NCBI GenBank assembly: GCA_017380615.1
Contig: JAFODQ010000019.1
Location: 1 to 34,856 of the forward strand
Source of the DNA: Clostridia bacterium
Lineage (GTDB): Bacteria > Bacillota > Clostridia > Oscillospirales > Acutalibacteraceae
DNA length: 34,856 nt
Direction of reading: 5' to 3'
Numbering within the stretch: position 1 is the stretch's first letter; every line of letters starts with the position of its first letter. The translations under genes and the position numbers were made by a program. Below, piece after piece: positions 8,479 through 16,336 of this stretch. The notes under the pieces are model-generated. The model had not been told where the DNA came from and searched no databases. It worked only from the letters and a program-made list of their open reading frames with translations.

Positions 8479-9000
8479 TCACTTACTGATTTTCTTTGTT
8501 ACCTCTCCGGCTTTGAAAAGAACATAGTCGGATGTGATTTCTATAAGCTCCCAGCTGCCGACTGTTTCACCCTTTGCAAGAGTGAGGGTGTCACCTGCTG
8601 AGCCGATTTGGATTAATGCAGTCTTAAGACCACTGCTGCCCTTAACATAGCCTTTATACTTTGCAGAAGCAAGAATGTCTTCTGAAAGCGGATCCTGATC
8701 GATAAGCTCAACAATCTCTTTATCCTTGAGGTTGTTATTATCCGGCAGAACCTGAACCTGATTCTGGTTAACATTTATGTCGTTGGGATCAGGAACATTA
8801 TCACCTGTGAGCACCCCGTCACTGAGAATCAGGAAAAGAAGTATTCCCACAAGAATCAGAAAGAGCACCACCGGGATTATAATTTTCATTATGGGGTTCT
8901 TATCAAAGAAATCCATAATCTTGAGAACGAAATCGTTTTTCTGAACTGACGCTTTCGCTGCCTTATCTTTTTTGCCGAATTTTGGTAATTCGAGAGCCAT
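8479..9000 (-). CDS. PilP/GspC HR-like membrane protein
   Basis: The 173 residues have a basic cytoplasmic segment (1-36), one transmembrane helix at about 38-60, a polar Asn/Asp-rich linker (about 66-100) and a small C-terminal beta domain (about 106-170). The terminal pattern runs KYKGYVKGSSGLKTALIQIG, then a glycine-led segment, a VGSWELIEI strand and DYVLFKAGEV. This matches the homology-region fold of PilP and GspC, which bridges PilN/PilO to secretin N-domains. I chose the ATG at 9000, with GGAGG eight bases upstream, rather than the in-frame ATG at 9063, which would add 21 poorly supported codons. It is the first gene of the pil operon and immediately precedes the secretin-N protein. 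The PilP assignment is by pattern and position, not by strong identity. Confidence 0.65.
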   Translation of the reverse strand: MALELPKFGKKDKAAKASVQKNDFVLKIMDFFDKNPIMKIIIPVVLFLILVGILLFLILSDGVLTGDNVPDPNDINVNQNQVQVLPDNNNLKDKEIVELIDQDPLSEDILASAKYKGYVKGSSGLKTALIQIGSAGDTLTLAKGETVGSWELIEITSDYVLFKAGEVTKKISK

Positions 9001-9054
9001 GTAAACAACCTCCAGATATTCATATGCTGAACATAAATTTAATTTTTTGAAGCT

Positions 9055-9068
9055 GCGATTCACATCGC
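9055..9068 (-). promoter_or_regulatory. Small GNRA hairpin in pil leader
   Basis: In the operon-sense RNA, GCGAU and AUCGC pair perfectly around a GUGA tetraloop, a GNRA loop. It lies about 55-68 bases upstream of the pilP-like ATG. No known riboswitch consensus was recognised around it. Confidence 0.45.
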
Positions 9069-9088
9069 AAAAATAGTCAATTTTCTAA

Positions 9089-9111
9089 AAATGGGTATAA
9101 TGCACCCATTT
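9089..9111 (-). promoter_or_regulatory. 23-bp perfect inverted repeat at start of pil transcript
   Basis: AAATGGGT and ACCCATTT are separated by seven bases. The element falls roughly at +11 to +33 relative to the predicted start site. It could be an operator overlapping early transcription or a 5' stabilising hairpin. It is not followed by a U-tract in either direction that would make a strong terminator. Confidence 0.6.
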
Positions 9112-9129
9112 AGATTATTACACATTATT

Positions 9130-9158
9130 AATATACAATATATATGCAAATTTTTCAA
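9130..9158 (-). promoter_or_regulatory. Predicted sigma-A promoter of the pil operon
   Basis: On the minus strand TTGAAA (9153-9158) and TATATT (9130-9135) are separated by 17 bases. This places the transcription start near 9122 and gives a leader of about 120 bases before the pilP-like ATG. It is the best promoter between leuS and the pil genes. Confidence 0.6.
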
Positions 9159-9162
9159 TAGT

Positions 9163-9205
9163 TTTTAACCAATTATATCCACTAAATCCACTAAATTTTA
9201 ACCAA
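9163..9205 (-). promoter_or_regulatory. Phased direct repeats upstream of pil promoter
   Basis: TTTTAACCAA occurs at 9163-9172 and again at 9196-9205, a 33-bp period of about three helical turns. Between them, TCCACTAAA is tandemly duplicated at 9178-9186 and 9187-9195. The inner copy of the 10-mer ends four bases from the predicted -35 box. The layout looks like a binding site for an activator, but the regulator is unknown. Confidence 0.5.
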
Positions 9206-9241
9206 ATTTACGCCCCATATTTTGTTATTTCTATCAACAAC

Positions 9242-9280
9242 AAAAGCGCCCTGTCCAAAACATACGGAACAGAGCGCTTT
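9242..9280 (-). terminator. Rho-independent terminator after leuS
   Basis: A long stem of about 14 pairs, AAAGCGCTCTGTTCC against GGACAGGGCGCTTT with G-U wobbles, has a short loop and is followed on the minus strand by TTTTGTTG. It begins about 15 bases after the leuS stop and separates the leuS operon from the pil promoter region. Confidence 0.85.
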
Positions 9281-9294
9281 AAATCTTTTATTTT

Positions 9295-11700
9295 TTATTT
9301 TGCAACAATGTTTATGATTTTGCCGGGAACATAGATTTCCTTGATAATTGCTTTACCATCAAGGAATTCCTGTACTCTCTCGTCAGCTTTAGCTGCTGCA
9401 ATAGCATCCTCTGCTGTTGCATCCTTGGCAATCATAATGATTGCACGGACCTTACCGCAAACCTGAACAGGAACTTCAATTGTTGCATCAACCGTTTTAG
9501 CCTCGTCAAATGATGGCCATTCTGCAAGAGCAATGAGGCCCTCGCCACCGATTGTCTCCCAGATTTCTTCTGCAACATGAGGTGCAAACGGAGCAAGAAG
9601 CTTTGCATAAGCCTTAAGCTCACATTTTGTGATTTCACCTGCATCGTAAATCTCGTTGAGCAACGCCATAAGAGCAGCAATCGCAGTGTTGAACTTCATA
9701 TTTTCAATGTCCTCAGACACCTTCTTTATTGTCTTGTGGAAGGCTGTTTCAAGCTTTGCAGAATAGCCCTCACCATCGCCGAGAATGTCAAGAAGATTCC
9801 ATGATCTGTCAACAAATCTCTTGCAGCCCTTGACGCTGCTTTCGCTCCATGGAGCAGCCTTCTCATAGTCACCCATAAAGAGCACATATGTACGAAGAAC
9901 ATCTGCACCAAGCGAGTCAACAACCTCGTTAGGATCAACAACATTACCCTTTGATTTACTCATCTTTTCACCATCAGGACCAAGAATAAGACCCTGAGCA
10001 GTTCTCTTTTTATATGGCTCATCAAATGGAACTTCACCGATATCATAAAGGAATTTGTGCCAGAAGCGTGAGTAGATAAGGTGGCGTGTAACATGCTCCA
10101 TACCACCATTGTACCAGTCAATAGGACCCCAATAATTGAGCTTCTCCTTATCAGCAAAAGCCTCGCAGTTGTGAGGATCAATATATCTGAGGAAATACCA
10201 TGAGGAGCCTGCCCACTGAGGCATTGTGTCTGTCTCTCTCTTTGCAGGCGCACCACATTCAGGACATGTGCAATTCACAAAGCTGTCAATCTTCGCAAGG
10301 GGGCTTTCACCATCTGAACCCGGCTGGAAATTATCCACCTCAGGAAGACGGAGAGGAAGCTCACTGTACGGTACGGGAACAATTCCGCACTTTTCACAGT
10401 GAACAATCGGAATTGGCTCACCCCAATATCTCTGACGGTTGAATGCCCAGTCCTTCATCTTGTACTGAACGCCCTTTTCACCGATACCCTTTTCAGCAAG
10501 GAAATCAATCATCTTTTCAATAGATGCAGCCTTTTTATCCATTCCGTTAAGGAAATCAGAGTTAACCATTTCACCATCACCGGTATATGCTTCAACACCG
10601 ATGTCTCCACCCTTGATAACCTCAATGATATCAATGCCGAATTTCTTTGCAAACTCATAGTCACGCTGGTCGTGTGCAGGTACAGCCATGATTGCACCTG
10701 TACCGTAACCCATCATAACATAGTCTGAAATGTAAATAGGAATCTCCTTGCCGTTAACCGGGTTAACAGCCACAAGACCATCTATGCAAACGCCTGTTTT
10801 ATCCTTAACAAGCTGTGTTCTTTCAAACTCAGTCTTCTTAGCACACTCTGCACGATATGCTTCAATGTCAGCCATATTGCCGATTTTATCAGCATATTTG
10901 TCAATAAGAGGGTGCTCCGGTGCCATAACCATAAAGGTTACACCGAAGAGAGTATCGGGACGTGTTGTATAAATCTTCATCATTTCATCAGTGCCGCTGA
11001 TGTTGAAGTTAACAAATGCACCTGTTGATTTACCAATCCAGTTCACCTGCTGAAGCTTGATATTAGGAAGATAATCAACCTTCTCAAGACCCTGAAGAAG
11101 CTTATCTGCATATTCAGTAATACGAAGATACCATACATCCTTTGATTTCTGCACAATATCGCTGTGGCAGATATCGCACTTACCACCCTGAGAGTCCTCA
11201 TTTGAAAGAACAACCTTACAGGATGGGCAGTAGTTAACAAGTGTCTTATCACGGAATACAAGACCATTTTCGAACATCTTAAGGAAAATCCACTGAGTCC
11301 ACTTGTAGTAGTCCTCCTCTGTTGTATCAACAACTCTATCCCAATCGAAAGAAAAGCCTACCTTTTTAAGCTGTGAGGAGAACTTTTCGATATTCATATC
11401 TGTTACCTTACGGGGATGAATACCTGTCTTGATAGCGTAGTTTTCTGTTGGAAGACCATAAGCATCGAATCCAATCGGGAAAAGAACATTATAGCCCTGC
11501 ATTCTCCTTTTTCTTGAAATTACCTCAAGGCCTGAGTATGCCTTGATGTGACCAACATGCATACCTGCACCACTTGGGTATGGGAACTCAACAAGAGCAT
11601 AGAATTTCGGCTTATCCGAACCATCCTCTGCACGGAAAACCCCTGCATCCTCCCACTTTTTCTGCCATTTTTTCTCAACGGCTGAAAAATCATACTTCAT
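9295..11700 (-). CDS. leuS: Leucyl-tRNA synthetase
   Basis: This class I aminoacyl-tRNA synthetase charges tRNA-Leu with leucine in the cytoplasm. The HIGH motif appears as HVGH at residues 48-51 in PYPSGAGMHVGHIKAYSG. The KMSKS motif (GEKMSKSKGN) lies near residue 580, and the editing CP1 insertion separates them (TTRPDTLFGVTF, GYGTGAIMAVPAHDQRD). Paired cysteines in CPSCKVVLSN and CDICHSD resemble a zinc module. From the ATG at 11700 it has 801 residues, normal for bacterial LeuRS. An ATG three codons upstream lies one base after the AGAAAGG ribosome site and is too close, so the second ATG is preferred. It is the last gene before a terminator. The 40-base gap from rsfS leaves no room for a T-box. 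Confidence 0.98.
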   Translation of the reverse strand: MKYDFSAVEKKWQKKWEDAGVFRAEDGSDKPKFYALVEFPYPSGAGMHVGHIKAYSGLEVISRKRRMQGYNVLFPIGFDAYGLPTENYAIKTGIHPRKVTDMNIEKFSSQLKKVGFSFDWDRVVDTTEEDYYKWTQWIFLKMFENGLVFRDKTLVNYCPSCKVVLSNEDSQGGKCDICHSDIVQKSKDVWYLRITEYADKLLQGLEKVDYLPNIKLQQVNWIGKSTGAFVNFNISGTDEMMKIYTTRPDTLFGVTFMVMAPEHPLIDKYADKIGNMADIEAYRAECAKKTEFERTQLVKDKTGVCIDGLVAVNPVNGKEIPIYISDYVMMGYGTGAIMAVPAHDQRDYEFAKKFGIDIIEVIKGGDIGVEAYTGDGEMVNSDFLNGMDKKAASIEKMIDFLAEKGIGEKGVQYKMKDWAFNRQRYWGEPIPIVHCEKCGIVPVPYSELPLRLPEVDNFQPGSDGESPLAKIDSFVNCTCPECGAPAKRETDTMPQWAGSSWYFLRYIDPHNCEAFADKEKLNYWGPIDWYNGGMEHVTRHLIYSRFWHKFLYDIGEVPFDEPYKKRTAQGLILGPDGEKMSKSKGNVVDPNEVVDSLGADVLRTYVLFMGDYEKAAPWSESSVKGCKRFVDRSWNLLDILGDGEGYSAKLETAFHKTIKKVSEDIENMKFNTAIAALMALLNEIYDAGEITKCELKAYAKLLAPFAPHVAEEIWETIGGEGLIALAEWPSFDEAKTVDATIEVPVQVCGKVRAIIMIAKDATAEDAIAAAKADERVQEFLDGKAIIKEIYVPGKIINIVAK

Positions 11701-11740
11701 ATTTATCATACCTTTCTGAAAAGAAAAATCATTAACAAAA

Positions 11741-12088
11741 TTAATCTAAAAGCTCACTGATATCAAGCTTTGTGCCATCTTCCCACAAACGCTCAATATT
11801 ATAATAATTCCTTGTTTCTTCAAGGAAAATGTGCACTATTACACCCTGATATTCAAGGAGCATCCAGCCTGTTGCCTTGCCCTCAACATGATCCGCCTTA
11901 ATGCCTGCTTCCTCAAGCTGATATTCCACCTCATCTGCAAGAGCTCTCACGTGAGTGGTGGAATTACCTGTGGCAATAACAAAATAATCGGCAACAATTG
12001 TAAGACCCTCAATCCTGATAACCTGGATATCATTACCAATCTTGTCATCAAGAGCTTTTACTATCTTTTTTACAATGTCTAAACTCAT
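11741..12088 (-). CDS. rsfS: Ribosomal silencing factor RsfS
   Basis: RsfS (Iojap/YbeB family, DUF143) binds ribosomal protein uL14 on the 50S subunit and blocks subunit joining when nutrients are scarce. The 115 residues show the family core: VIATGNSTTHVRALADEVEYQL (about 37-58), then ATGWMLLEYQGVIVHIF and the YYNIERLWEDG end. The ATG overlaps the yqeK stop as ATGA, so translation is likely coupled. The nadD-yqeK-rsfS-leuS order is common in Firmicutes and supports the call. Confidence 0.96.
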   Translation of the reverse strand: MSLDIVKKIVKALDDKIGNDIQVIRIEGLTIVADYFVIATGNSTTHVRALADEVEYQLEEAGIKADHVEGKATGWMLLEYQGVIVHIFLEETRNYYNIERLWEDGTKLDISELLD

Positions 12089-12669
12089 TTTATTTCTCCT
12101 GTTTGTATTTTAGAAACGGCGTCATTATACGCATCGATTGTATCGGGATGCACCACTCTCTCACGATCAACAAGATCCTTGATAGTGAAGCCAAGACCCT
12201 CAACAATGGCTTCGTCCAATGAACGCGCAGCCTTTTCCCGCATTATCTCAACGCCATTATAATCTCTTTCTGCGCTTATGAAATCTGCAATAAAAACAAC
12301 CTTTTCAAGCAGACTCATACTCTTTCTTCCTGTGGTGTGATATCTGATTGAATTGAGCAAATCCTCATCCTCAATACCAAACTCCTTCTGAGCAAAAACC
12401 TTACCACACATGGCGTGATACAGCTTTGGCGTATTGATCTCAATATCAGAAAGCTCCACACCATTTTCAAGCATATATGACAGCTGAAGACCTGCAGGTG
12501 TATCCTTGCAGGAATCGTGAATGAGACCCGCTGTAAACGCCTTTTCTTCATCTGCACCATATTGTTTTGCGAGCTCACGGGCAGACTCAGCCACATTAAG
12601 AGAATGGATATATCTTTTCTCCGTAAGACGCTTTTGCAGAATTTCCTTAAATTCTTCGTTTCTGCTCAT
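12085..12669 (-). CDS. yqeK: YqeK-type HD phosphohydrolase (Ap4A hydrolase family)
   Basis: YqeK proteins are HD-domain enzymes; B. subtilis-type members symmetrically hydrolyse diadenosine tetraphosphate. The 194 residues carry HSLNVAESARELA with His22, the HD pair in LIHDSCKD (His51-Asp52), a downstream histidine in PKLYHAMCG and SIRYHTTGR, and a later Asp in VVFIADFISAERD, as expected for metal ligands. The start overlaps the nadD stop and the stop overlaps the rsfS start, both as ATGA, so the three genes form a coupled unit. Confidence 0.93.
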   Translation of the reverse strand: MSRNEEFKEILQKRLTEKRYIHSLNVAESARELAKQYGADEEKAFTAGLIHDSCKDTPAGLQLSYMLENGVELSDIEINTPKLYHAMCGKVFAQKEFGIEDEDLLNSIRYHTTGRKSMSLLEKVVFIADFISAERDYNGVEIMREKAARSLDEAIVEGLGFTIKDLVDRERVVHPDTIDAYNDAVSKIQTGEIK

Positions 12670-13256
12670 TTATAAAGCCCCCTTGCTCGTATATATTCAC
12701 AAACGCTTTCCTCCAGGCCAAAAAACTCACCTTGTCTGAGATGCTCTCTCACCTGGGTCGAGCTGACCTCAACAGGAACACTGGTACAAATTCTCACTTT
12801 ATCTGTACCAAGCCTTGCTTGTACATAATCGCGCATTTCCTGAAGCTTATCAAGCTTTTCCGTCCTGCAGGCTGCAACAACGGTACAAAGGGAGAGAATC
12901 TCCTCATAGCAATACCATCTGTCAAGGGAAAGGAGCATATCATCACCCATAAAAAGATATAAATCACTTTCGGGATAAAGCTTCTTCACCTGTCTGAGAG
13001 TATCCACTGTGTAGCTTTTTCCGCCACGGGAAATTTCAACATCACTGACCTCAAACAAGGGTGAATTGAAAGCGAGCTCACACATACTGAGCCTGTCCTC
13101 CGGTGAAGCACCACTGCTCTGCTTGAAGGGTGACATTGCCGTAGGGATTATCAAAACCTTCTCTGCTCCGCAAAAATCCGCAAGATTATCGGCAAGAAGC
13201 CTATGCCCCTTGTGTGGTGGATCAAAGGAGCCACCATAAACAGCAATTTTCATCAT
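12666..13256 (-). CDS. nadD: Nicotinate-nucleotide adenylyltransferase
   Basis: NadD transfers AMP from ATP to nicotinate mononucleotide, the penultimate step of NAD synthesis. The nucleotidyltransferase motif GGSFDPPHKGH is at residues 8-18, and the C-terminal SSTQVREHL matches the ISSTxIR motif. At 196 residues the length is normal. The start is one of two adjacent ATGs just after the fucosidase stop, with no clear ribosome site, so it may rely on coupling. Proximity to the upstream FAD/NAD oxidoreductase genes is suggestive but probably incidental. Confidence 0.96.
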   Translation of the reverse strand: MMKIAVYGGSFDPPHKGHRLLADNLADFCGAEKVLIIPTAMSPFKQSSGASPEDRLSMCELAFNSPLFEVSDVEISRGGKSYTVDTLRQVKKLYPESDLYLFMGDDMLLSLDRWYCYEEILSLCTVVAACRTEKLDKLQEMRDYVQARLGTDKVRICTSVPVEVSSTQVREHLRQGEFFGLEESVCEYIRARGLYK

Positions 13257-13257
13257 A

Positions 13258-14676
13258 TCAGTACATTACAACAGAGGTCATTTCAAGCTCTCCTCTGTAT
13301 GATGTTATCTTGATTTTAACAGCCTTTACCTCTGTTGGGGTGATTTTATGTATCCTCTTATAGCCCACAATACCACCGGTGGAAACCTTCTCGAATTTAC
13401 CGTCACCCTCTTTATCGAGATAAATCTCATAGCTTTCAATATGCTGACCATTTGCAATGTTTTCCTGCATAACAATTCTGTCAAACATATCTTTCTCCGA
13501 GAGAGTAATTATCAACTCCGGCTGTGCATCATCCTTTGAGGGACGCCATGTAAGCACCTCATCATCCTCAAAAAGATTTGCCACGGAATAGTTATCACTC
13601 AAGGTGCTTGAAGCTTCAATTGTGCCTATCTGTGAAACCTTGTAGCTGTACATTCTCTTCAAATCTGTGCCAAGCGCTTTGAGAATCTGTGTGTCCATTT
13701 CGGAGAATTTACCATTCTTCATCGGAGGAACACCGAGCATAAAGCCACAGTTCGCACCAACCGTCTGCAAATACAGCTTATGAAGCTTATCCTTTGTTTT
13801 TGCAGTATATTCATCATCCTTATGGTAATACCATCTGTCTCTTATAGAAATAGAAACCTCGCAGGGATACCAGATGAATTCACTTTCTTTCTTGATTGCT
13901 TTTCTCGAGCCCAGATCAAGCTCATACTGCTTCTGTTTCTTGAAAAATCTCCTCTTCTCGGGCTGCTTGCTTCGCTCAAATGCACTGTAAATGCTGTGTC
14001 TTTCAGGCACAACACTCCACTCGTTTTCACGAATTACGCCCCATTCGTTACCATACCAACGCACATCGGGACCCACAAGTGCAATTACAGCACCGGGTTG
14101 ACATTCTCTTACAACCTCATAGTAGCCTTCCCAGTCATACTCCTGCTCAGCACCATCCTTAGCAGGCTCATTTGCACCGTCAAAGCGTACATAAAAAATA
14201 TCGCCATATGAGGTGAGCACCTCACGAAGAAGACCCTTGAAATATTCATTATACATTTCACCTGAGCCAAAGAGCTTGGAATTCCTGTCAAGAGGTGAAA
14301 TTGCAATACCAAACTTCAGCCCCTGCTTGGCACACTCCTCCGAGAGCATACCAACAATATCTCTGTCTTCAACCTCCCAATCGATGGAGCTTTTTACACA
14401 ATAATCAGTTTTTTCCGAGCACCACAGACAGAAGCCATCATGATGCTTTACATTAAGCACCATTCCCTTGAAGCCTGCATCCTTGAAGAAGGACACCCAC
14501 TCCTCTGCACTGAATTCATCGGGATTGAAATTGAGAGGGCTTATTGTGCCATCTGTCCATTCACTGTTCATTACTGTGGGAAGACCAAAGTTTATAAAGC
14601 CATAAAACTCGGTTTTCTGCCAATTTATCTGTCTTTCGCAGGGCTTTACCCCTGCAGCTATTTCATGTGGATTCAT
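13258..14676 (-). CDS. GH29 alpha-L-fucosidase, cytoplasmic
   Basis: GH29 enzymes release L-fucose from glycans by a retaining mechanism. The 472 residues have the family signature KHHDGFCLW at 77-85 and a probable nucleophile Asp166 in VRFDGANEP. The catalytic barrel extends to about 340, followed by a C-terminal beta-sandwich (about 345-472) of the F5/8 discoidin kind (SSTLSDNYSVANLFEDDEVLTW). No signal peptide is present, so it probably acts on imported oligosaccharides. It follows the DUF1667 gene by 18 bases and precedes nadD by one base, so it sits inside a redox/cofactor operon rather than a sugar locus. The acid/base residue cannot be assigned by eye. Confidence 0.9.
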   Translation of the reverse strand: MNPHEIAAGVKPCERQINWQKTEFYGFINFGLPTVMNSEWTDGTISPLNFNPDEFSAEEWVSFFKDAGFKGMVLNVKHHDGFCLWCSEKTDYCVKSSIDWEVEDRDIVGMLSEECAKQGLKFGIAISPLDRNSKLFGSGEMYNEYFKGLLREVLTSYGDIFYVRFDGANEPAKDGAEQEYDWEGYYEVVRECQPGAVIALVGPDVRWYGNEWGVIRENEWSVVPERHSIYSAFERSKQPEKRRFFKKQKQYELDLGSRKAIKKESEFIWYPCEVSISIRDRWYYHKDDEYTAKTKDKLHKLYLQTVGANCGFMLGVPPMKNGKFSEMDTQILKALGTDLKRMYSYKVSQIGTIEASSTLSDNYSVANLFEDDEVLTWRPSKDDAQPELIITLSEKDMFDRIVMQENIANGQHIESYEIYLDKEGDGKFEKVSTGGIVGYKRIHKITPTEVKAVKIKITSYRGELEMTSVVMY

Positions 14677-14694
14677 ATATTACCCTTTCAGAGA

Positions 14695-15057
14695 TTATTT
14701 TCCGCTGTCACAATTTGTTGCAACAATATCAACACCCAGACCGAGGATGTTTTCGATAACAACATCACCGATTTTAACAGGTGCCTTAACAGATGTCTGA
14801 TTGATAACACCCATACACTCAAACATCTTTCCCTTAGGGATTGGAGCCGATGACTTCACAGGCACAACGGGATGCACACCACCTTCAACCTTAACGCTTG
14901 TGGTAAGGCTTCTCATAGGGTTTGTGATTTCTGTGCGTGCATAGGCATCTCCACGCTTGCAGGTGTTACCTGTAACGGAGATAACCTCACCATTTTCCAT
15001 TTCAATTTCAATGGGACAACCGAGAGGGCAAGCCACACAAATAAGACTTTTTTTCAT
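14695..15057 (-). CDS. DUF1667 cysteine-rich redox partner protein
   Basis: This small protein (120 residues from the chosen start) has CVACPLGC at 7-14 and a further cysteine in NTCKRG (C33), with a terminal NCDSGK. The cysteine pattern suggests Fe-S binding. DUF1667 proteins typically accompany a GlpA-like and a GlpB-like flavoprotein, as here, and probably carry electrons between them. I chose the ATG at 15057 with GGAGG eight bases upstream; an ATG 14 codons earlier starts inside the preceding gene and lacks support. Thirteen bases separate it from the upstream gene. Confidence 0.85.
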   Translation of the reverse strand: MKKSLICVACPLGCPIEIEMENGEVISVTGNTCKRGDAYARTEITNPMRSLTTSVKVEGGVHPVVPVKSSAPIPKGKMFECMGVINQTSVKAPVKIGDVVIENILGLGVDIVATNCDSGK

Positions 15058-15070
15058 TTCTGCACCCTCC

Positions 15071-16324
15071 TTATTGCTCAATTCTGACAATGATTTCACT
15101 GTCTTTTGTCATATTCTCAAGCATCTCAGGTGTAATTGTGACATTTTCCATCTCACCGGGTGCCAGCTTAACTTTTTTTCTTGAAGAAAGGATGTTTCCA
15201 TCACATTCAACAACAACCTTTGCACCCTTGAACACCTGACCAACACGGAAATAGAGCTTAAGATTCTCTTTGCCTTCAATATTTACTCTCTGAGGCACGA
15301 TATAACGCACACCATCAACACCCTTGGTGTTAATGTATGTGCCGCCCTTTTTCTTGCCGAAAATGTAGTCGGCAGCACCCTTACCTGCAATCTGACTTTC
15401 CTCGGTAACATAGTCAACAAGGTCATGAACCTGAAGCACATTACCACAAGCAAAGATGCCTGGCTGAAGTGTTTCTCTGTATTCATCAACAACAGGACCA
15501 TTCGTCACTCTGTCGAGCTCAACGCCCACATCCTTTGAAAGCTCATTTTCAGGAATGAGACCAACCGAGAGCAGAAGAGTATCGCACTCAATATATTCCT
15601 CTGTACCCGGAATGGGCTGAAGCCTCTCATCAACATTTGCAATGGTGACACCCTCGAGTCTGTCCTTACCATGTGTCTTCACAACTGTGCAGCTAAGACG
15701 AAGAGGAATGCCGAAATCATCAAGACACTGAACGATATTTCTCTGCAAACCACCTGAATATGACATAAGCTCACAAACAACCTTAACCTCTGCACCCTCA
15801 AGTGTCATACGACGAGCCATAATAAGACCGATATCACCGGATCCGAGGATAACAACCTTCTTACCGGGCATATATCCGTCAATGTTAACATATTTCTGTG
15901 CAGTGCCGGCTGTCATTATGCCTGCAGGGCGCGAGCCTGCAATGGATAATGCACCGCGAGGTCTTTCACGGCAGCCCATAGCAAGCACCACAGCAATTGC
16001 CTTGAATTGCATAAGACCTTCACTGTTGTTCACAGCAGTGACAACATTGTCCTCGGATATATTGAGAACCATTGTGTCTGTGTAAACATCGATATCAGTA
16101 GCTTCAACCTGCTCAATGAATCTGCCTGCATATTCGGGACCTGAAAGCTCCTCACCGAAATAGTGAAGACCAAAGCCTGTGTGAATACACTGCTCAAGAA
16201 TACCACCGAGAGTCTCGGCTCTTTCAAGAATAACAATTTTCTCAACGCCCTCTTCTCTTGCCTTGAGGGCTGCAGCCATACCGGCAGGACCACCGCCGAC
16301 TACAACTAAATCATAATCAAACAT
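15071..16324 (-). CDS. FAD/NAD(P)-dependent oxidoreductase (electron-transfer subunit)
   Basis: The 417 residues form a two-dinucleotide-binding-domain flavoprotein. VVGGGPAGMAAAL at about 8-20 binds FAD, a second Rossmann motif VVILGSGDIGLIMARR around residues 157-172 binds NAD(P), and a terminal FAD motif is visible in GIFACGNVL. A beta-rich tail follows (about 335-417). It lacks the redox-active CxxC of thioredoxin reductases. Next to the GlpA-like protein and DUF1667 it probably passes electrons from the dehydrogenase to NAD(P) or another acceptor, but the natural acceptor is unknown. A GGAGG site precedes the ATG. Confidence 0.85.
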   Translation of the reverse strand: MFDYDLVVVGGGPAGMAAALKAREEGVEKIVILERAETLGGILEQCIHTGFGLHYFGEELSGPEYAGRFIEQVEATDIDVYTDTMVLNISEDNVVTAVNNSEGLMQFKAIAVVLAMGCRERPRGALSIAGSRPAGIMTAGTAQKYVNIDGYMPGKKVVILGSGDIGLIMARRMTLEGAEVKVVCELMSYSGGLQRNIVQCLDDFGIPLRLSCTVVKTHGKDRLEGVTIANVDERLQPIPGTEEYIECDTLLLSVGLIPENELSKDVGVELDRVTNGPVVDEYRETLQPGIFACGNVLQVHDLVDYVTEESQIAGKGAADYIFGKKKGGTYINTKGVDGVRYIVPQRVNIEGKENLKLYFRVGQVFKGAKVVVECDGNILSSRKKVKLAPGEMENVTITPEMLENMTKDSEIIVRIEQ

Positions 16325-16336
16325 TTTCCTGCCTCC

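Noticed and set aside
8990-9130. c-di-GMP riboswitch in the pil leader
   Set aside because: A GNRA hairpin is present, but the conserved core segments of the class I switch were not found.
11701-11740. T-box riboswitch for leuS
   Set aside because: Only 40 bases separate rsfS and leuS, too short for a T-box.
13780-14211. Long plus-strand frame opposite the fucosidase
   Set aside because: It is a shadow of the GH29 gene with no translation signals.
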